Shown here: positions 13,230 to 17,059 of the stretch, piece by piece | Numbering within the stretch: position 1 is the stretch's first letter | Layout of the letters: each line of letters opens with the position of its first letter | Origin: Gallionellaceae bacterium | Lineage (GTDB): Bacteria > Pseudomonadota > Gammaproteobacteria > Burkholderiales > Gallionellaceae | DNA length: 17,059 nt | Direction of reading: 5' to 3' | Assembly (NCBI GenBank): GCA_021731185.1 | Contig: JAKFXW010000226.1 | Span: 1 to 17,059 of the forward strand | Position numbers and translations under genes: made by a program | The notes under the pieces: model-generated | What the model was told of the DNA's origin: nothing | The model's database searches: none | What the model saw: the letters and a program-made list of their open reading frames with translations, nothing else

Positions 13230-14777
13230 ATGAACTTGCTTAAAGCACTTTCCACCATCAGTGGCATGACCTTGCTCTCGCGTGTGCTGGCCTTCGTTCG
13301 TGATATTTTAATCGCACGAATTTTTGGTGCGGGTATGGCAACCGACGCATTTTTTGTTGCATTCAAGTTACCCAACATGTTGCGCCGCCTGTTTGCCGAA
13401 GGTGCATTTTCACAAGCATTCGTGCCTATCTTCAGCGAATATAAAAATCGACGCGGGAATGATGAAACCAAATTAATGCTGGATCATGTAACCACCTTAC
13501 TGGCATTAATTTTATTTGTGGTCACGTTGATAGGCATTATTGCTGCGCCGATACTGGTGTACATCAGCGCGCCTGGCTTTGTTGCCACACCCGATAAATT
13601 CAAGCTCACCGTGCAGCTGCTGCAAATCTCCTTTCCCTACATTTTCTTCATCTCACTGGTGTCAGTCGCTGCGGGCATACTGAACACTTATAATAAATTC
13701 TGGGTACCGGCATTCACCCCGGTATTGATGAACATTTGTTTTATCGCAGCCGCGCTGTGGCTTGCACCGTATTGCAATCCGCCCATTCTGGCCTTGGCGA
13801 TAGCGGTATTCGTGGCAGGTGTGGTGCAATTACTTTTTCAAATTCCATTTCTTAAAAAAATCGGCATGATGCCGCGCTTCAGTATTAATTTTAAAGATGA
13901 AGGTGTGCGGCGCATACTCAAACAAATGGGCCCCGCGATATTTGGCGTATCGGTTAGTCAAATCAGTTTGCTCATCAACACTATTTTTGCTTCGTTCATG
14001 ATTGCGGGCAGCGTGTCGTGGTTGTACTACGCAGATCGTTTGATGGAATTTCCATCCGGCTTGCTCGGGGTGGCACTGGGCACGATACTGTTGCCATCTT
14101 TGTCCAAGCTGCATTCAAATGGCGACACCGCTGAATATTCAAAAATGTTGGATTGGGGGTTGCGCTTACTTTTTATGCTGGCGCTGCCTGCCGCTCTGGC
14201 ACTTGGTTTAATTGCCGTGCCATTGCTGGCAACATTTTTTCAACATGGCGCGTTTGGGGTAAATGATGTGCAAATGACGCGCAATGCGCTGGTGGGATAC
14301 AGCGTCGGGCTAATCGGCATATTGTCAGTTAAGGTTTTAGCACCTGCATTTTATGCACGACAAAATATTAGAACGCCAGTCAAAGTTGCGATAGTTACCT
14401 TGCTGGTTACGCAGGCGTTGAACTTGATATTTTTCTTGTTCGTGGAATCGTTGCAACACGCCGGACTAGCACTTTCCATTAGCTTGGGGGCGTGTTTAAA
14501 TTCTGGAATGCTGTATTATTTGCTGCGTAAATATCAGATTTACCAACCGCAGCCAGGCTGGTTCGAGTTCTTCACTAAATTATTTGTAGCGTTGATTTTA
14601 CTGGGTCTGACTTTGTGGTTTGGCATGGGTACCGAGCAAAGCTGGTTGGCTCGTACAGGCTGGACGCGCATCATTCACTTATCCTGGTTGATAGCCGCAG
14701 GCATCGCAGTATATTTTGCTACGCTCTGGGTACTTGGTTTTCGCCTGCGTGATTTTTCCAAACGCGGAGTGGGTTGA
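13230..14777 (+). CDS. murJ: Lipid II flippase MurJ
   Basis: This 515-residue inner-membrane protein of the MOP superfamily has about 14 membrane segments and flips lipid II to the periplasm for peptidoglycan synthesis. Residues essential in E. coli MurJ fall at the same numbers here: Arg18 and Arg24 (LLSRVLAFVRD), Asp39 (ATDAFFVAF), Arg52 (MLRRLFAEGAFSQAF), Arg270 and Glu273 (YADRLMEFPSGLLG). The start MNLLKALSTISG is the standard family start, although the Shine-Dalgarno is poor. It stands alone on plus and converges on the DoxX gene with only 6 bases between stop codons. There is no terminator in the gap, so the two transcripts probably overlap. Confidence 0.97.
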   Translation: MNLLKALSTISGMTLLSRVLAFVRDILIARIFGAGMATDAFFVAFKLPNMLRRLFAEGAFSQAFVPIFSEYKNRRGNDETKLMLDHVTTLLALILFVVTLIGIIAAPILVYISAPGFVATPDKFKLTVQLLQISFPYIFFISLVSVAAGILNTYNKFWVPAFTPVLMNICFIAAALWLAPYCNPPILALAIAVFVAGVVQLLFQIPFLKKIGMMPRFSINFKDEGVRRILKQMGPAIFGVSVSQISLLINTIFASFMIAGSVSWLYYADRLMEFPSGLLGVALGTILLPSLSKLHSNGDTAEYSKMLDWGLRLLFMLALPAALALGLIAVPLLATFFQHGAFGVNDVQMTRNALVGYSVGLIGILSVKVLAPAFYARQNIRTPVKVAIVTLLVTQALNLIFFLFVESLQHAGLALSISLGACLNSGMLYYLLRKYQIYQPQPGWFEFFTKLFVALILLGLTLWFGMGTEQSWLARTGWTRIIHLSWLIAAGIAVYFATLWVLGFRLRDFSKRGVG

Positions 14778-14783
14778 GTTTCA

Positions 14784-15245
14784 TTATCGTCCAGTGGATT
14801 GGATGCGACGCTCAATCAACGTATCAATAGCCCATTTGCCGTTTCCATGTACTAGTAGTATGGCAAGAATTAATCCCCAATAAAAATGTTGATTCAGCCC
14901 AGCTTCGCTTAAGCCATGAGCGTAGGCGATAACTGCTATGCCATTCACAATAGATAGGCCGAGTGCGGCAAATCGTCCAAATAATCCAAGGACAAGCAAG
15001 GCAGGCAAGACTAACTCTCCCGCAGTGGCCATCCACGCTGCCAGCTCGCTGGGTATATATGGCACGCGATATTCTTCGCTAAATAAATATAGAGTACTGT
15101 CCCAGGTCTTGATTTTCGTCAAACCAGATTTAAAAAATATGTTTGCTATATGCAGCCGTAACCCGAGGTCTAGTGCCGGAGCCAAGTAACTAAACAGGCG
15201 GATGTTGCGGTAATACAGCGACAAAATTTTATTGAGTAATGACAT
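14784..15245 (-). CDS. bufD: DoxX-type membrane protein of the bufferin operon (BufD/GigT-like)
   Basis: This 153-residue protein has about four membrane segments (near 25-45, 68-85, 90-112 and 120-137) and belongs to the DoxX family. A strong GGAG (15253-15256) lies 7 bases before the ATG, inside the upstream gene, and the two coding regions overlap by 17 bases. DoxX proteins of this kind are encoded last in gigPABT and bufferin operons. Their function there is not settled; electron transfer or quinone interaction has been proposed for the wider family. Position and overlap show that it is made together with the peptide-modifying pair. I am sure of the family and less sure of the symbol. Confidence 0.85.
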   Translation of the reverse strand: MSLLNKILSLYYRNIRLFSYLAPALDLGLRLHIANIFFKSGLTKIKTWDSTLYLFSEEYRVPYIPSELAAWMATAGELVLPALLVLGLFGRFAALGLSIVNGIAVIAYAHGLSEAGLNQHFYWGLILAILLVHGNGKWAIDTLIERRIQSTGR

Positions 15246-16029
15246 TGCTCGGCTCCTGCAATAAGAAAAGGCTAATCAAAATTTGCTGATTTATAAAATG
15301 CGTCAAGGTTTCTGCTAAATTAAATTCTGGATACTTAGCTAACACCTGACTTGTTGCTACCCCTAAAGTGCTACCAATTTTTACTTGATGCAGCCAGTCA
15401 CCTGAGGCAGGCGGTAAGGTGCTAACCTGCACTTCATTGTTGTGAGTGCGGCTAACTAGCGCACAGCAACCACCACGGGCCAAGCCAACATTAAAATTTT
15501 TTGTTGTATCGGACTGATGTGCGTGCCAAATATCAACAATTGGGTAGAGGGAAAATATTAAGTCGCAAGCTGGGTGGCACAACCCAATTAAATTTCCATA
15601 CTCTTCAGCATCTATATTTCTCAGCGTTGAATAATCGAATGGCAGAACATCTGCGGCGTAATAGGCCTTGTGACAAGCCCATTCAAGCGTAGCAACATCG
15701 GATAAATATTGCAGATGCCGTGCAGGTTGAAAAGTCGAAATAAAGTCAGCCATCCTAGAACCATAGTCATGTAAATTGCCACTGCGCGATGGGTGTGTTT
15801 GAATGTATTTGCGCGCCATATATTTGAAAAAATCTTCCCCGACAATTTGCGCTACTACGGGGTAGATCATTAGCAATGCGCCCTGTAAATTGCCACGATA
15901 TCCGTTGCGATAAACTTCGAGTGCTTGTTCTGTTGGATAATGTGGGCTGTGGGCTAATTGCGCGGGCAGTGCGTGTCCTAGACGGATTGCCTGCAATAAT
16001 TCTTTAAGGTCATGCTGCCAAATATTCAT
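15229..16029 (-). CDS. bufC: DUF2063 partner protein of the DUF692 oxidase (BufC/GigB-like)
   Basis: The 266-residue protein has an N-terminal DUF2063 (putative DNA-binding by old annotation) domain with YRNGYRGNL (40-48), the YPVVAQIVGEDFF block (56-68), RSGNLHDYG (82-90) and LSDVATLEWA (109-118). In characterised systems this protein does not act on DNA. It pairs with the DUF692 enzyme and presents the precursor peptide through a recognition-like domain. The C-terminal half is variable and has a GGCCALVS stretch. It overlaps bufB by 20 bases and the DoxX gene by 17, so the four genes are one translationally linked unit. Cytoplasmic, no signal peptide. Confidence 0.9.
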   Translation of the reverse strand: MNIWQHDLKELLQAIRLGHALPAQLAHSPHYPTEQALEVYRNGYRGNLQGALLMIYPVVAQIVGEDFFKYMARKYIQTHPSRSGNLHDYGSRMADFISTFQPARHLQYLSDVATLEWACHKAYYAADVLPFDYSTLRNIDAEEYGNLIGLCHPACDLIFSLYPIVDIWHAHQSDTTKNFNVGLARGGCCALVSRTHNNEVQVSTLPPASGDWLHQVKIGSTLGVATSQVLAKYPEFNLAETLTHFINQQILISLFLLQEPSNVITQ

Positions 16030-16855
16030 GCTCTTGATCCAAATAAAATTGCGCGTGTGCGGCCTCCTCTTGCAAGACGGCCAAGGTTGGAAGGTCGGTA
16101 TCCCATTCGATCAAAGTGGGACGAGACCCTATCTGTTGCAATGCGCTTTGATATAACTCCCATACTCCATCACTGACCTTTGCGCTGTGAGTGTCGATTA
16201 AACAATTCTCTTGCACGCTGTACCCAGCCAGGTGATATTCACCGACGGCATCTGCAGGTAGAGATTTAATGAAAGCATCAGCATCAACATTTAAATTGTG
16301 TGCGTTAACGTACAGATTATTTACATCCAATAAAATGCCGCACTTTGTTTGGTTTGACAGCTCAGCCAAAAATTCAGCCTCACTCATTTCACTGCGTGTA
16401 AAAGCTATATAGCTGGAAATGTTTTCTATCAGGATTTGACGGCCCAGGGTTTGTTGCACTTCTTCCACTCGCGCAGCGACATGTTGTAGAGATAAACGTG
16501 TGTAAGGGAAAGGGAGTAGATCATTGATGAATTCACCATCGATTGAATTCCAGCACAAGTGCTCTGAAATCAATGTGGGCTGTATCGCGGCACACAAATT
16601 TTTTAAATCGAGTAAATATTTTTTATTCAGTGGTGCGGGCGAGGCGAGTCCTAAGCCAACGCCATGCAAACTGACGGCGTAATGCTCGCGTACTTTGAGT
16701 AAGGTATGTAACGCAGCACCGCCTGCAAAAAAATTCTCACTATGCACCTCTACCCAACCTAACTGTGGCAGATGATGCAAAATTTCTTGGTAATGGGGTG
16801 CCCGCAAGCCAATCCCTGCAACATTGGGTAATTTTTGGATTGCAGGCGATTGCAT
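16010..16855 (-). CDS. bufB: DUF692 multinuclear non-heme iron oxidase (BufB/GigA-like)
   Basis: This 281-residue TIM-barrel enzyme belongs to the MbnB/TglH/BufB family, which uses two or three iron ions to modify peptide cysteines. Probable metal ligands sit in LRAPHY (His21), VEVHSENFF (His38), SLHGVG (His64), ISEHLCW (Glu98, His99), ILIENISSY (Glu144), LLDVNNLYVNAHN (Asp177, Asn180), EYHLAGY (His208), DTHS (Asp221, His223) and LIEWD (Glu250). In the Caulobacter bufferin system BufB with BufC turns two central Cys of BufA into thiooxazoles. The gene starts 4 bases after the stop of the substrate gene and overlaps bufC. The family is certain. The exact modification here is an inference from gene order and the Cys pattern of the neighbour. 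Confidence 0.94.
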   Translation of the reverse strand: MQSPAIQKLPNVAGIGLRAPHYQEILHHLPQLGWVEVHSENFFAGGAALHTLLKVREHYAVSLHGVGLGLASPAPLNKKYLLDLKNLCAAIQPTLISEHLCWNSIDGEFINDLLPFPYTRLSLQHVAARVEEVQQTLGRQILIENISSYIAFTRSEMSEAEFLAELSNQTKCGILLDVNNLYVNAHNLNVDADAFIKSLPADAVGEYHLAGYSVQENCLIDTHSAKVSDGVWELYQSALQQIGSRPTLIEWDTDLPTLAVLQEEAAHAQFYLDQEHEYLAA

Positions 16856-16859
16856 TACA

Positions 16860-17059
16860 TTACATGCTGTCCTTCGACATGCCTGGCATCTTTGACATCA
16901 TCGAACCTTGAGCAATTTTGTCGCAAGCTCCTTTTGGTACAACAACAAAATCGTTAGGGTCATTATTTACCTTTGCATTGCCGGCACATGAATGAGCACT
17001 TTTAGGGCCGGAGCAATCATTCTTTCCAGCTTTGGCAATTCCCCAGCACTTTTCCATTG
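16860..17059 (-). CDS. bufA: Bufferin precursor peptide (DUF2282), 5' end cut by the window
   Basis: The visible 65 residues form the mature part of a DUF2282 protein: EKCWGIAKAGKNDC, then HSCAG, then VPKGACDKI. Cys are at visible residues 4, 15, 24 and 45, the four conserved positions of bufferins. The central two are those converted to thiooxazoles in the Caulobacter peptide, which binds copper in the periplasm. The signal peptide and real start must lie beyond 17059; the Met at 17057 lies just before the conserved EKC motif and is unlikely to be the start. Relatives usually end soon after the KGxC-K-I block, but here a short tail follows with five Met in 13 residues (MMSKMPGM and a final Met), suited to bind Cu(I). 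It heads the bufA-B-C-DoxX operon. The promoter is outside the window. Confidence 0.92.
   Translation of the reverse strand, partial: MEKCWGIAKAGKNDCSGPKSAHSCAGNAKVNNDPNDFVVVPKGACDKIAQGSMMSKMPGMSKDSM

Noticed and set aside
17055..17059. Met at 17057 as start of the bufferin precursor
   Set aside because: It would leave the peptide without a signal sequence and lies right before the conserved EKC motif; the real start must be outside the window.
1..17059. CRISPR array, tRNA, rRNA or riboswitch
   Set aside because: No regularly spaced direct repeats, cloverleaf or known aptamer pattern was found in any intergenic region.

Overview
The window looks like a chromosomal segment of a betaproteobacterium, most likely Gallionellaceae/Nitrosomonadales (Gallionella, Sideroxydans or Candidatus Nitrotoga type). 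This is inferred from a Cyc2-like outer-membrane cytochrome remnant, the protein sequences, a moderate GC content and several short palindromic mobile repeats. It is not proven by any marker gene. There are no rRNA or tRNA genes, no CRISPR array and no intact insertion sequence.

Layout. (1) 1-300: decayed cyc2-like gene (heme motif joined directly to the last barrel strands) with a strong terminator. (2) 492-635: degenerate palindromic element touching the stop of selO (minus strand), a protein AMP-transferase. (3) 2359-2838: small exported His-rich protein, then a poorly conserved stretch. (4) 3132-4468: two translationally coupled histidine phosphatases, the second being gpmA. (5) 4469-4610: MITE-like element whose target duplication contains the gpmA stop codon, then a long hairpin. 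(6) 4805-5596: exported dienelactone-hydrolase-like protein (minus). (7) 5760-5883: second MITE-like element. (8) 5924-6634: exported phytochelatin-synthase-like peptidase (minus), divergent from a SAM methyltransferase and an NADPH-FMN reductase (plus). (9) 8627-13015: a divergent persulfide/sulfur module. On minus: an ArsR repressor with a BigR/SqrR-type cysteine pair, two half-size YeeE/YedE channels and a SulP transporter. On plus: a persulfide-dioxygenase-like metallo-hydrolase and a DsrE-family protein. Both sides start from one perfect 47-bp palindrome that carries two face-to-face consensus promoters. (10) 13230-14777: murJ, lipid II flippase. (11) 14784-17059: on minus, a bufferin-type copper operon (bufA-bufB-bufC-DoxX; the same gene order as the gold-induced gigPABT), with bufA cut by the window edge.

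Working together. In the sulfur module, persulfides would be sensed by the repressor, oxidised to sulfite by the dioxygenase, handled by DsrE, and sulfur species moved by the YeeE/YedE pair and SulP. In the bufferin operon, a DUF692 iron oxidase and its partner would modify cysteines of a small secreted peptide that then sequesters copper. With the His-rich exported protein and the exported phytochelatin-synthase homologue, the window has a clear theme of thiol, sulfur and soft-metal handling in the envelope. That link is an inference. The most notable non-coding signals are the symmetric promoter/operator and three intergenic palindromic elements, two of which keep the same predicted fold with different stem sequences.
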